The notes below the pieces were generated by a model. That model was given only the letters and a program-made list of their open reading frames with translations, ran no database searches and was not told the DNA's origin. Position numbers and translations under genes: made by a program. Shown here in pieces: positions 26,535 through 32,632 of a stretch of 64,000 nt of DNA. The DNA is from Acidovorax sp. (lineage in GTDB: Bacteria > Pseudomonadota > Gammaproteobacteria > Burkholderiales > Burkholderiaceae_C), in contig JAUXZO010000081.1 of assembly GCA_030692685.1 (NCBI GenBank), forward strand, positions 50,937 to 114,936, read 5' to 3'. How positions within the stretch are numbered: the first letter of the stretch is position 1; every line of letters begins with the position of its first letter.

Positions 26535-26927
26535 TTAAGGAATCAATCTGCGGACGGCAACAGCCGAGCCTTCGTAGCTCTTGTGGGTGTCGTCCTGGTA
26601 GCCGTCGTCGAAGAGGCAAAACCAGGCGTAGGAGGCGTCTTCTTCGTACTCTTTGTTCGACCAGCACCAAGCCTTTGGCAGGGCATCGCGGCAGTTGGCA
26701 AACAACAGGGACTGCTCTTGCGGGCTGGGCAGGTCGCCGCCCACACTGCTGGCCCAGGCCTTGGCGTCGTCCCAGTTCTTGCGCACTTCGGGGCGCGTTG
26801 GCAGCAAGATGAGGTGGTGTGCAATGAGGCCGTTTGCATCGAGCACGGCGCCGCTATAACGCTCGCCTGGGGCCAGCTCGATGGCGATTGCGGCGAGCTG
26901 GATGGTGGTGTTGGTGGTTGTGTTCAT
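26535..26927 (-). CDS. DGR target protein 1 (C-terminal variable domain)
   Basis: 130 residues from ATG 26927 (MNTTTNTTIQLAAIAIEL). The C-terminal half resembles the DUF1566-like C-type-lectin fold of other DGR targets (GGDLPSPQEQSLLFANC, KAWCWSNKEYEEDASYAW). VR1 encodes the last ~30 residues (AWFCLFDDGYQDDTHKSYEG). No signal peptide or TM. About 50 residues before the VR are nearly identical to target 3 at protein and DNA level, so the two are recent duplicates. Ligand unknown. Confidence 0.88.
   Translation of the reverse strand: MNTTTNTTIQLAAIAIELAPGERYSGAVLDANGLIAHHLILLPTRPEVRKNWDDAKAWASSVGGDLPSPQEQSLLFANCRDALPKAWCWSNKEYEEDASYAWFCLFDDGYQDDTHKSYEGSAVAVRRLIP
26546..26637 (-). repeat. DGR variable repeat VR1
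   Basis: 92 bp aligned gap-free with the TR. Ten mismatches, every one at a TR adenine (for example AAT to TTT, AAC to CTC, AAC to ACC). The 3' portion is identical to the TR. Confidence 0.95.
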
Positions 26928-26959
26928 GGGTGACTCAAAAGAAAAAAGGACCGAAGAAA

Positions 26960-27343
26960 TCAAGCACTCAAGGGAATGCTGCGGACGGCAACAGCCGAGC
27001 CTTCGTAGCTCTTGCGGTAGTCGTACTGGTCGCCGTAGTAGAAGACGCAACTCCAGGCGGAGGAGGCGCCTTCGGTCTCTTGCAGCCAGTGCCAGCTGGG
27101 GCGCAGTTGGGCCTTCAGATTGGCGTGCAGCAGGGCGGCAATGGGCTTGGTGGGCAGGGCGCCACCCAAGCCTTCAGCCCATGCCACAGCCTGTTGGTGG
27201 TTGAGGTCGCTGCCTTGGTCTGGCAGCAGGGCCGCGGCGCAGTGCGTGCCGTCTGGCTGGGTGGTGATGCCTGCAAAGGTGCCGCCAGCAAGTGGGGCAC
27301 CCAGGGCGGGCAGTTCGGCAAAGCGGATGGTGGAAAGGGACAT
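26960..27343 (-). CDS. DGR target protein 2 (C-terminal variable domain)
   Basis: 127 residues, TAGGAGAG upstream of ATG 27343. Same overall plan as targets 1 and 3 but diverged in the constant part (NHQQAVAWAEGLGGALPTKP, RPSWHWLQETEG). VR2 encodes AWSCVFYYGDQYDYRKSYEG. Ends seven codons after the conserved SAVAVR. No secretion signal. Probably the same DUF1566-like fold. Confidence 0.87.
   Translation of the reverse strand: MSLSTIRFAELPALGAPLAGGTFAGITTQPDGTHCAAALLPDQGSDLNHQQAVAWAEGLGGALPTKPIAALLHANLKAQLRPSWHWLQETEGASSAWSCVFYYGDQYDYRKSYEGSAVAVRSIPLSA
26977..27068 (-). repeat. DGR variable repeat VR2
   Basis: 92 bp. Eleven mismatches to the TR within the first 90 bp, all at TR adenines (TAC to TCC, AAC to GTC, CAC to CGC and others). 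The last two bases differ, marking the edge of homology. Confidence 0.95.
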
Positions 27344-27355
27344 GGGAAAGCTCTC

Positions 27356-27727
27356 CTAGGGTTGGGAGGGGTTGGGAAAACTGGATAGGCTGGGCAGGCG
27401 CGCTGCGTCTGCGCTGCCTGGGCGGTAGGGGTTGCTGCGCAGCTCGGGGCAGGTGTACGGCGCGCCGCGCATGGTGCTGTTGCGCACTGGGGTGCAGTCG
27501 GTGGCGGCCTCCAGGCGCTCGCTTTTGCGGCGGGCGATCAGCTCGGCCTGGCTGGCTACTGGGCTGATCAGCACCTTGCCGCTGTCTGTGACGTTGGTGG
27601 TGCCTATGTCGTGCAGGCCCGCCTTGCGCCGCCGCTCGGGCTTGGGGCGCAGGATGTGCACGCTGGTTTCGTTGGGCTTGGCCAGCGTGATGCTGTCGGT
27701 GCCACGGGTGGGGCGGGCGCGGGTCAT
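27356..27727 (-). CDS. Phage hypothetical protein, 123 residues
   Basis: Starts at ATG 27727 (MTRARPTRGTDSITL), overlapping the upstream gene by 4 bp. Basic protein, Pro-rich C-terminus (LPSLSSFPNPSQP); no family recognised. Member of the leftward early operon. Confidence 0.6.
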   Translation of the reverse strand: MTRARPTRGTDSITLAKPNETSVHILRPKPERRRKAGLHDIGTTNVTDSGKVLISPVASQAELIARRKSERLEAATDCTPVRNSTMRGAPYTCPELRSNPYRPGSADAARLPSLSSFPNPSQP

Positions 27728-28041
27728 GCTGGCACCTCGGGCGTGGGTGGGTTGGTGGGGCGGCCCAGCACACGGCACGCGGCGCGGTGAACCTCGCTTG
27801 TGACGGCATAGCCGAATCCATCGGGGTCCACCAGGTCGGACACCAGCTCCATGGCCTTGTCCTTGCCGTGCCAATAGCGCACGTCGCTGGCGCGGTGGGT
27901 GCACTCGTTAAGCAGATCGGTGGCCAGGGCCTGGCCGGGGGTGAGGCGCTGGCCGGGCAGGGGCGTGCCTGCGGTGGTGTAGACGATGACGCCGCCGCCG
28001 GGCTGGTCGATGATGTGAAGGGTGGTGGTCTTGGAAGTCAT
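27724..28041 (-). CDS. Phage hypothetical protein, 105 residues
   Basis: Starts at ATG 28041 (MTSKTTTLHIIDQPGGG) with a 4-bp overlap on both sides. Contains RYWHGKDKAMELVSDL; family not recognised. Confidence 0.6.
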   Translation of the reverse strand: MTSKTTTLHIIDQPGGGVIVYTTAGTPLPGQRLTPGQALATDLLNECTHRASDVRYWHGKDKAMELVSDLVDPDGFGYAVTSEVHRAACRVLGRPTNPPTPEVPA

Positions 28042-28373
28042 GCGAGATCTGCGCGTGCTGCGCCTGTGGGGGTGGGGTTGATAAGGTCTGCCTCGCACTC
28101 CAGGCGGTGGGCCTTGAAGCGGGGGTTGATGGCTTGCAGGTCGGCCACCTGGCCGCGCATGCGGGCGGCAAGGGAGCGCGCTGCCATGCAGCTGGCGGTG
28201 CCCTTGTCGGGGTACTTGTGGGTGATGCATACCGTTTGGCCGCTGCCCTGGTCGGCTATCTCCAGCTCGACCACGGGCAGGCCTTTGGGGGTGTAGCGGC
28301 AGGTGCTGGTGGTGACCTGGCCACGGATGTGCAGCGTGAAGGCCGTGGTGGCGCTGTGGGCGGGCGTGGGCAT
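28038..28373 (-). CDS. Possible SSB/PriB-like OB-fold protein, 111 residues
   Basis: The N-terminal half, LHIRGQVTTSTCRYTPKGLP then VVELEIADQ, resembles the first strands of SSB/PriB OB folds (R-x-x-P-x-G-x-P). The C-terminal half is different and includes CMAARSLAARMRGQVADL. The assignment is tentative. It overlaps the next gene by 4 bp. Confidence 0.5.
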   Translation of the reverse strand: MPTPAHSATTAFTLHIRGQVTTSTCRYTPKGLPVVELEIADQGSGQTVCITHKYPDKGTASCMAARSLAARMRGQVADLQAINPRFKAHRLECEADLINPTPTGAARADLA

Positions 28374-28385
28374 GGCGTGGGCGCC

Positions 28386-28556
28386 TCAGTAGCCGGTGGC
28401 CAGCAGGTACATGGCGTAGGCAACGCCTGCAGCCATGGGGACGCCCACCACCACGCTGGCGGCTATGGCCAAGGTGCGCAGCGCACGCAACACGCGCTGG
28501 GTTACGCGGGCGCGGCGGCTGTAGTACGGGCCGTAGAGGTGCAGCGGGGCGGTCAT
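28386..28556 (-). CDS. Small membrane protein, 56 residues
   Basis: ATG 28556 overlaps the upstream stop by 4 bp. One clear transmembrane helix, TLAIAASVVVGVPMAAGVAY, after a basic N-terminal segment (YYSRRARVTQRVLR), so the N-terminus should be cytoplasmic. Function unknown. Confidence 0.65.
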   Translation of the reverse strand: MTAPLHLYGPYYSRRARVTQRVLRALRTLAIAASVVVGVPMAAGVAYAMYLLATGY

Positions 28557-28654
28557 GGCCGGGCTCCCAGCGCAGCCAGGGCGCGCGAGATGCGGTAGGA
28601 AGTGCAGGGCCCCAGCACGCGGCGCAGGGCGGTGTAGATGTGGTGGGTTTTCAT
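28553..28654 (-). CDS. Very small phage protein, 33 residues
   Basis: ATG 28654 overlaps the end of the VR3 gene (TGATG) and its stop overlaps the start of the membrane-protein gene (ATGA). The sequence is basic (ALRRVLGPCTSYRISRAL). The double overlap is the main support. Confidence 0.45.
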   Translation of the reverse strand: MKTHHIYTALRRVLGPCTSYRISRALAALGARP

Positions 28655-29379
28655 CAGAAGGGCACCTCGCCAGACATCACGACCAGCGCGCCGTCCTGGG
28701 TCAAGCCCACGTCCTTGCCCGCTTCCTGCAGGTCATTGACCAGATTCAGTGCGTCGTCGCGCCAGCTATCTGCCGCGCCCCATGCGCGGGCTACCTCGGA
28801 CTCAAGGTCCTCGATGCGCTGCTGCGCGTTGTCGAGTCGGTCGGCCAGCTCGGCGGATAGCTTTCGCAGGTGGTCCAGTTCCCAGCGGCTCAGTCGCTTG
28901 CGCAGGTTCTGGATGGCTTTGGCTGTCTCTGCTGGCAGTTCGGCGGTGCCGGTGCACACGTGTGCACCGACATCCTCCGAAGAATTCAAGGACTCAAGGG
29001 GTAATCTGCGGACGGCAACAGCCGAGCCTACGTAGCTCTTGTGGCTGCCGTACTGGTCGCCGTCGTAGAAGTCGCAATCCCAGGCGTAGGAGGCGTCTTC
29101 TTCGTGCTCTTTGTTCGACCAGCACCAAGCCTTGGGCAGGGCGTCGCGGCAGTTGGCAAACAGCAGGGACTGCTCTTGCGGGCTGGGCAAGTCGCCGCCC
29201 ACGCTGCTGGCCCAGGCCTTGGCGTTCTGCCAGTTCAGGCGCTTGTCGGGGCGCTGGGGCAGCAGGACGAGCCTGTGGGTAGGTCGTCCATCGGCGTCTA
29301 GGGCTGTGCCCGCGTGAAGGGTGCCGGATGGGAGATCGGATGTGCACACGTGTGCACTGGGGGATGGGTGGGTATGCAT
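28654..29379 (-). CDS. DGR target protein 3, with a coiled-coil C-terminal extension
   Basis: 241 residues. Residues 1-~125 are a DGR target like target 1 (NWQNAKAWASSVGGDLPSPQ; KAWCWSNKEHEEDASYAW), with VR3 at about residues 95-125 (AWDCDFYDGDQYGSHKSYVG). Unlike the other two, the frame stays open past SAVAVRR for another ~110 residues rich in coiled coil (NLRKRLSRWELDHLRKLSAE; NAQQRIEDLESEVARAWG). Compared with target 2, the spacer after the VR has one extra base (ACCCCTTGAG versus TCCCTTGAG), which removes the stop. An in-frame GTG at 28959, 12 bases after GGAGG, could start the extension as a separate 101-residue protein. First gene after PL. Confidence 0.85.
   Translation of the reverse strand: MHTHPSPSAHVCTSDLPSGTLHAGTALDADGRPTHRLVLLPQRPDKRLNWQNAKAWASSVGGDLPSPQEQSLLFANCRDALPKAWCWSNKEHEEDASYAWDCDFYDGDQYGSHKSYVGSAVAVRRLPLESLNSSEDVGAHVCTGTAELPAETAKAIQNLRKRLSRWELDHLRKLSAELADRLDNAQQRIEDLESEVARAWGAADSWRDDALNLVNDLQEAGKDVGLTQDGALVVMSGEVPF
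28951..28968. repeat. Palindrome GGTGCACACGTGTGCACC (dispersed motif, site 1)
   Basis: Perfect 18-bp palindrome within target gene 3. The core TGCACACGTGTGCA recurs exactly at 29343-29356 and 36378-36391. One-mismatch forms lie at 21785-21798, 23919-23932 and 57948-57961, and weaker forms at 22689 and 39403. Confidence 0.7.
29004..29095 (-). repeat. DGR variable repeat VR3
   Basis: 92 bp. Ten mismatches to the TR, all at TR adenines, including one unusually close to the conserved 3' part (GAA to GTA). The VR sits inside the open frame, not at its end. Confidence 0.95.
29342..29357. repeat. Palindrome GTGCACACGTGTGCAC (dispersed motif, site 2)
   Basis: Perfect 16-bp palindrome at the 5' end of target gene 3, encoding AHVCT. 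The same five residues are encoded by site 1 in the same protein, although the surrounding protein is unrelated. Confidence 0.7.
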
Positions 29380-29410
29380 TTCGGCCCTCGTTTTGGTGAA
29401 CGTCGGGCGA

Positions 29411-29438
29411 ATTATGCATATGTGCGTAACTCAGTCAA
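29411..29438 (-). promoter_or_regulatory. PL-like promoter of the leftward (DGR) operon
   Basis: On the minus strand, -35 TTGACT (29433-29438) and -10 CATAAT (29411-29416) are 16 bp apart, a good sigma70 promoter. Two repressor operator-like palindromes overlap it. It should drive the gene series from target 3 down to the terminator at 19829. Confidence 0.7.
29412..29429. promoter_or_regulatory. Operator OL1
   Basis: TTATGCATATGTGCGTAA, an imperfect 18-bp palindrome lying between the -35 and -10 of PL. Its reverse complement matches the operator at 30703-30720 in 16 of 18 bases. Confidence 0.65.
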
Positions 29439-29453
29439 TGCATATTTGCATTT
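29436..29453. promoter_or_regulatory. Operator OL2
   Basis: CAATGCATATTTGCATTT, a palindrome with the same ATGCATAT-N-TGC core as OL1, 24 bp away, and overlapping the PL -35. Confidence 0.6.
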
Positions 29454-29539
29454 TTATGCAGCTGCTACGTTTTCTTTGTTTTGATACGTTTGGCTTCTTG
29501 GTGTACGCTGCCAGCTCTAATGTTTGATGCGGAGGCGTG

Positions 29540-30076
29540 ATGGGCGGCTTGCGTGAGAGGTTGAAGGACGGGCGTGCACTGCTGCTGGCGCTGGCGTCTT
29601 TGGCATCTGTATCTGCCTGGGCAGAAGATGCCTGGAAGTACAGTGAAGAAGCGGACAAGATGACCAGCAAGGTCACCAAGTTTGCGACGCTGATCAGTAC
29701 ATCCTCGCTGTCCCTTGGATCGCCTTACCAAGGGGCGAATTACGCGCATATTCACGTGAGGCAACGCGCTGGCTCGGCCCCAGAGGTTATGTTGACGATC
29801 AACAAGGGGCAAATGATGTGCAGGAGCTTCAAGCCTTGTGCGATCAAAGTGCGTTTCGATGATGCGCCGCCAGTCTCGTTCAGTGGAACTGGGTCGTCAG
29901 ACCATGACCCGACGATTGCGTTTATTCAGGGGGCCAGCAAGTTCATTGCTGGCGCATCCAAGGCCAAGACCATCCTGGTCCAGACAGAGATTTTCCATAA
30001 CGGCGTGCCCATCATGGAATTTAAGCCCAACGCCCCGTTGGTCTGGGGCATACCACCAAAGCCAAAAGCAAAGTAG
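29540..30076 (+). CDS. Putative periplasmic prophage-encoded protein, 178 residues
   Basis: Starts at ATG 29540 after GGAGG at 29531-29535 (GTG 29537 is too close to it). Signal peptide LLLALASLASVSAWAED, so probably exported. The mature part is beta-rich with a Cys pair (GQMMCRSFKPCAIKVRFDD) and ends LVWGIPPKPKAK. Family not recognised. It is transcribed rightwards from beside PL, opposite to the repressor gene, so it may be a lysogenic-conversion gene. Confidence 0.7.
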   Translation: MGGLRERLKDGRALLLALASLASVSAWAEDAWKYSEEADKMTSKVTKFATLISTSSLSLGSPYQGANYAHIHVRQRAGSAPEVMLTINKGQMMCRSFKPCAIKVRFDDAPPVSFSGTGSSDHDPTIAFIQGASKFIAGASKAKTILVQTEIFHNGVPIMEFKPNAPLVWGIPPKPKAK

Positions 30077-30132
30077 CTTTCTGAAGGCGATCCCCCAGGT
30101 CCAGAGCCGTTAGGCGCGAGGCCTGTCGCGGT

Positions 30133-30654
30133 CTACTGGGAAGTCGAGGATTTGGGCTGCACGTCGTTTCCCGGCGCGTCCAGCAGTGCGGTGATACGGT
30201 TGGCTGTGAGTGCCGCGTTCTCAGGGTGTAGTGCAAGGTCTGCCAACAACGACGCGACGGCTTTGCGCGCTGATTCGTCGTAGGCCTCTAGCGATTTACC
30301 CAACTGCAGGATGGTCTCGCGCAACCCAGGCCGTGGGCGCAGTGGGGTAGGTGCGTTGGCCGGAACTGCCAATTGGTAGTTGCTGCTGCCGTTCTCTGTG
30401 CGGTGTTCATGCGGCACCAGCATCAGCTGCTGCGCTATCTCGCGCGCAATCAATGGTTGATAGAAGGCTTCGATACCTATGCCGAAGTATTTGGCGATGG
30501 GTTCGAGCGTTTCTGGGCGTGGGCTTTTGGTGTTGCCTGCCAGGTAGCGCTGGATCTGCGACTGTTTGGATCGGTCGCGCAACACGTCTGCCAATGAGTT
30601 GGCATTCAGGCCGCGTTTCTCCAGCAGCAGTTTGAGTAGTTCGGGGCCTTCCAT
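30133..30654 (-). CDS. CI-like phage repressor (XRE-family HTH)
   Basis: About 173 residues from ATG 30654 (MEGPELLKLLLEKRG); ATG 30672 and 30675 are alternatives. The N-terminal HTH includes LNANSLADVLRDRSKQSQIQ and RYLAGNTKSPRPETLEPIAK. The C-terminal half is short and lacks a visible LexA-type Ser-Lys peptidase, so induction may not be by RecA-stimulated self-cleavage. Divergent from cro. It should bind the OL/OR operators and keep the lysogen stable. Confidence 0.8.
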   Translation of the reverse strand: MEGPELLKLLLEKRGLNANSLADVLRDRSKQSQIQRYLAGNTKSPRPETLEPIAKYFGIGIEAFYQPLIAREIAQQLMLVPHEHRTENGSSNYQLAVPANAPTPLRPRPGLRETILQLGKSLEAYDESARKAVASLLADLALHPENAALTANRITALLDAPGNDVQPKSSTSQ

Positions 30655-30702
30655 GGTCGAGCAACTATGCATCAATCAATAATGCAATAAGTCTTTTCTT
30701 GG

Positions 30703-30720
30703 TTACGCAAATGTGCATAA
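30703..30720. promoter_or_regulatory. OR operator overlapping the cro promoter
   Basis: TTACGCAAATGTGCATAA, in the same relation to a CATAAT -10 (30716-30721) as OL1 has at PL. A clear -35 for cro is not seen (CTTTTC at the right distance), consistent with an activatable or weak promoter. Confidence 0.65.
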
Positions 30721-30729
30721 TGCGTAGCC

Positions 30730-30945
30730 ATGAACACGACCATCGAAAACATTCAGTCCCTTCGCAAGGCTGGGTTGACGCAGACCGAGATTGCGAAGAA
30801 AAGCGGCGTGCCGCAGTGCCGTATCTCGCGCTGGGAAAGTGGTGGCGTCCCCAAGGCCGCTGATGACGCCCTGAAGCTGGCAGAGCTGGCCCGCACGATT
30901 CAACCCGCCACCGCGCCCACGGCGCAGGGGGTTGCGCATGCGTAG
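30730..30945 (+). CDS. Cro-like HTH regulator
   Basis: 71 residues with an XRE-type HTH: LRKAGLTQTEIAKKSGVPQ, then RISRWESGGVPK. It lies divergent from the repressor gene, as Cro does. The C-terminal PATAPTAQGVAHA and the DNA encoding it recur at the end of the 31264-31611 gene. Confidence 0.8.
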   Translation: MNTTIENIQSLRKAGLTQTEIAKKSGVPQCRISRWESGGVPKAADDALKLAELARTIQPATAPTAQGVAHA

Positions 30946-30946
30946 C
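30904..30946 (+). repeat. 43-bp direct repeat, copy 1
   Basis: Starts CCCGCCACCGCGCCCACGG and ends GCGCATGCGTAGC. The second copy at 31570-31612 differs at 3 positions. Both encode PATA-x-TAQGVAHA and a stop codon, so the ends of two neighbouring genes share DNA by recombination. Confidence 0.75.
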
Positions 30947-30950
30947 CGTG

Positions 30951-31265
30951 CTACTTCAGCGGGATCGCCCGCAGCGCGGCTTCGTCGTGCCAGTCGGGAT
31001 CGGCGCGCACCATTACGCACCGGGCCCGTACTTCCTTCGTCGCCCACTCTGGCATGGGGCGCCATTTTCCATCGGGGTTCCATTTCGATTCGTCCCACAG
31101 CTCTGTGCGGTGTGCGTGCTCCTGGATGTGCGCGATCAGGGCCGGGCTGGCTTGCTGCACAAGCAATCGGTGGTTGCTGCTGTAGGTGGCTGCGCGCTGG
31201 GTCTCGGGGTCCAGAAGCATCTCGACGGGTATCTGTGTTTGTTCTTTGAAAGTGAGTTCGGTCAT
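30951..31265 (-). CDS. Phage hypothetical protein, 104 residues (antisense cargo)
   Basis: Starts at ATG 31265 (MTELTFKEQTQIPVEMLL). Amino-acid composition looks genuine (HRTELWDESKWNPDGKWRP) and no plausible gene is seen on the other strand here. No obvious ribosome-binding site. Its start codon overlaps that of the divergent gene at 31264. Function unknown. Confidence 0.55.
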   Translation of the reverse strand: MTELTFKEQTQIPVEMLLDPETQRAATYSSNHRLLVQQASPALIAHIQEHAHRTELWDESKWNPDGKWRPMPEWATKEVRARCVMVRADPDWHDEAALRAIPLK

Positions 31266-31611
31266 GGCAAAAAATACTGTTTGGTTGGTGGGTGTGGGCG
31301 GCAGCGGCAGAACCACGTTGGCTGTTGCGTTGGCCGCCTTCCATTGCCGACGCCCCGGCATTGTCTGCGCTCTGGCCACTGAGTTTGGCGCGGTGCACCG
31401 CTTCGACGCGGATGCAGGTGATTTCGCCGATGACGCCCACAAGCCCGAGCTGCGGTCGGATGCAGATTTCTTGTTTGTGGAGGTGCAGCCTTCTCGCTTC
31501 AACTCGTCGATGCTTCGCGCTGGCGACCACGTGGCGCGCGTTGAGCGGGTTTCTTTCGACGTGGCCCAGCCCGCCACCGCGCTTACGGCGCAGGGGGTGG
31601 CGCATGCGTAG
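31264..31611 (+). CDS. Small P-loop-like phage protein, 115 residues
   Basis: Begins MAKNTVWLVGVGGSGRTTLA, which resembles a Walker A motif with Arg in place of the usual Lys. A second half (LRSDADFLFVEVQPSRFNSS) looks like a strand-helix core. The C-terminal 12 residues duplicate those of Cro. Its start is interlocked with the divergent gene at 31265. Function unknown; could be a broken NTPase. Confidence 0.5.
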   Translation: MAKNTVWLVGVGGSGRTTLAVALAAFHCRRPGIVCALATEFGAVHRFDADAGDFADDAHKPELRSDADFLFVEVQPSRFNSSMLRAGDHVARVERVSFDVAQPATALTAQGVAHA

Positions 31612-31612
31612 C
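31570..31612 (+). repeat. 43-bp direct repeat, copy 2
   Basis: Matches 30904-30946 at 40 of 43 positions. See copy 1. Confidence 0.75.
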
Positions 31613-31625
31613 GGCCAGCTGCTGA

Positions 31626-31874
31626 TCAGTGCTTCGGCAATCCAGAACCTGGAGGCGGTCCGCTTTCCAGCTTCTCGCACGCCACGAGTATTCGCTGCGC
31701 CAGTTCTCGCGCTTGTGCTGTGTGAATCAAGAACGTTGGACTCTTCTGAGCTTCGTCTGGTTTTTGAGTGGCGTGCGTCAGGTAGTCGAGGCGAAGCATG
31801 AGCGCGCCGTACGTTGGCACCGCCCCAAGCTCCCACCCCGCAACGGGTGACAACGCGATTTCTTCTTCTTTCAT
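31626..31874 (-). CDS. BssS family protein
   Basis: 82 residues from ATG 31874, preceded by AAGGGG. The core LSPVAGWELGAVPTYGALML then RLDYLTH matches E. coli BssS (PLVGWDISTVDSYDAMMLRL), a small protein linked to biofilm and signal regulation. The C-terminal TAQARELAQRILVACEKLES also aligns. The gene is on the opposite strand to the neighbouring early genes, as expected of prophage cargo. Confidence 0.72.
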   Translation of the reverse strand: MKEEEIALSPVAGWELGAVPTYGALMLRLDYLTHATQKPDEAQKSPTFLIHTAQARELAQRILVACEKLESGPPPGSGLPKH

Positions 31875-32134
31875 GGGTGCCCCTTTCGTGGCTGGTGGTT
31901 GTGTTGCAACTCCATTCTGCCGCGCCAGTGGGCGCCCACCCTTTTGCACCCACCACGCCCCAGGCCGCGCCGCCGGGCTTTCCCTCCGGTCCACAAGGCA
32001 GTGCTGCGCGCGGGCAGGTGCGCAGCGTTTTGTGCGGCTGCGTGGTGGTGTGCGTTTTTTTATTGGTCCCTCTCATGCCTGCAGTGTCGCGGGCCTGGGC
32101 GGGGGTGTCTTTAGCGTTTTGACGGGTGGACTGG
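31875..32134. other. Intergenic stretch upstream of the CII-like gene
   Basis: 260 bp with no open frame I can support on either strand. It must contain the promoter of the leftward BssS-type gene. Several GC-rich inverted stretches are present (for example GGGCGCCCACCC), but no clear terminator. Confidence 0.4.
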
Positions 32135-32632
32135 ATGAACTTGCTTGATTCTTTGCGGCGCGCTGTGCGCCATTACCCTGGTGGGGTGGATGCTGTGGCT
32201 GCCCGGCTGGGCAAGTCGCCCAGCACGCTGGAAAAGGAGCTGCGGCACGCGCCACAGTTCAAGATGGGCGCTGAGGACGCTGCCGAGATTGCAGCGATGT
32301 GCATGGAGCACGGGGGCGAGTTTGCTGCCGACTACCCGACGCGGGTGGCCGAAGCGGTGGGCGCCACGCTGTTTTTGCTGCCCAAAGGTATTGAACTTGT
32401 GGACGGCGTGACGGCGCGCGGTGTTGCTGAGCTGATGCGTGAGTGCGCGGATGTGGTTAGCGCCGCCGCTACTGCTGATGCGGATGGCCAGATCAGCAAG
32501 AACGAGCTGGACAACCTGCAGCGCCAATGGGCTGAGCTGGTGTCTGCTGGGCAGAAGCTGATGCAGCACATGGATGCAAAGCACCAGGCGACGATGGCGA
32601 AGTACCGGGCGCGCGAAGGCGGTGCTGCATGA
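32135..32632 (+). CDS. Phage regulatory protein CII-like (CP76 family)
   Basis: 165 residues from ATG 32135 (MNLLDSLRRAVRHYPGG); an in-frame GTG at 32126 is possible. The N-terminal half matches the Phage_CP76/CII family: VDAVAARLGKSPSTLEKELR is a helix-turn-helix and HAPQFKMGAEDAAEIAAMC follows. Usually an early activator in the lysis-lysogeny choice. Overlaps the next gene by 4 bp. Confidence 0.75.
   Translation: MNLLDSLRRAVRHYPGGVDAVAARLGKSPSTLEKELRHAPQFKMGAEDAAEIAAMCMEHGGEFAADYPTRVAEAVGATLFLLPKGIELVDGVTARGVAELMRECADVVSAAATADADGQISKNELDNLQRQWAELVSAGQKLMQHMDAKHQATMAKYRAREGGAA

Noticed and set aside
30703..32076. A 457-codon minus-strand frame across the cro and cargo region
   Set aside because: It crosses cro, the OR operator and several better-supported genes, and is Arg/Ala/His-rich without recognisable motifs.
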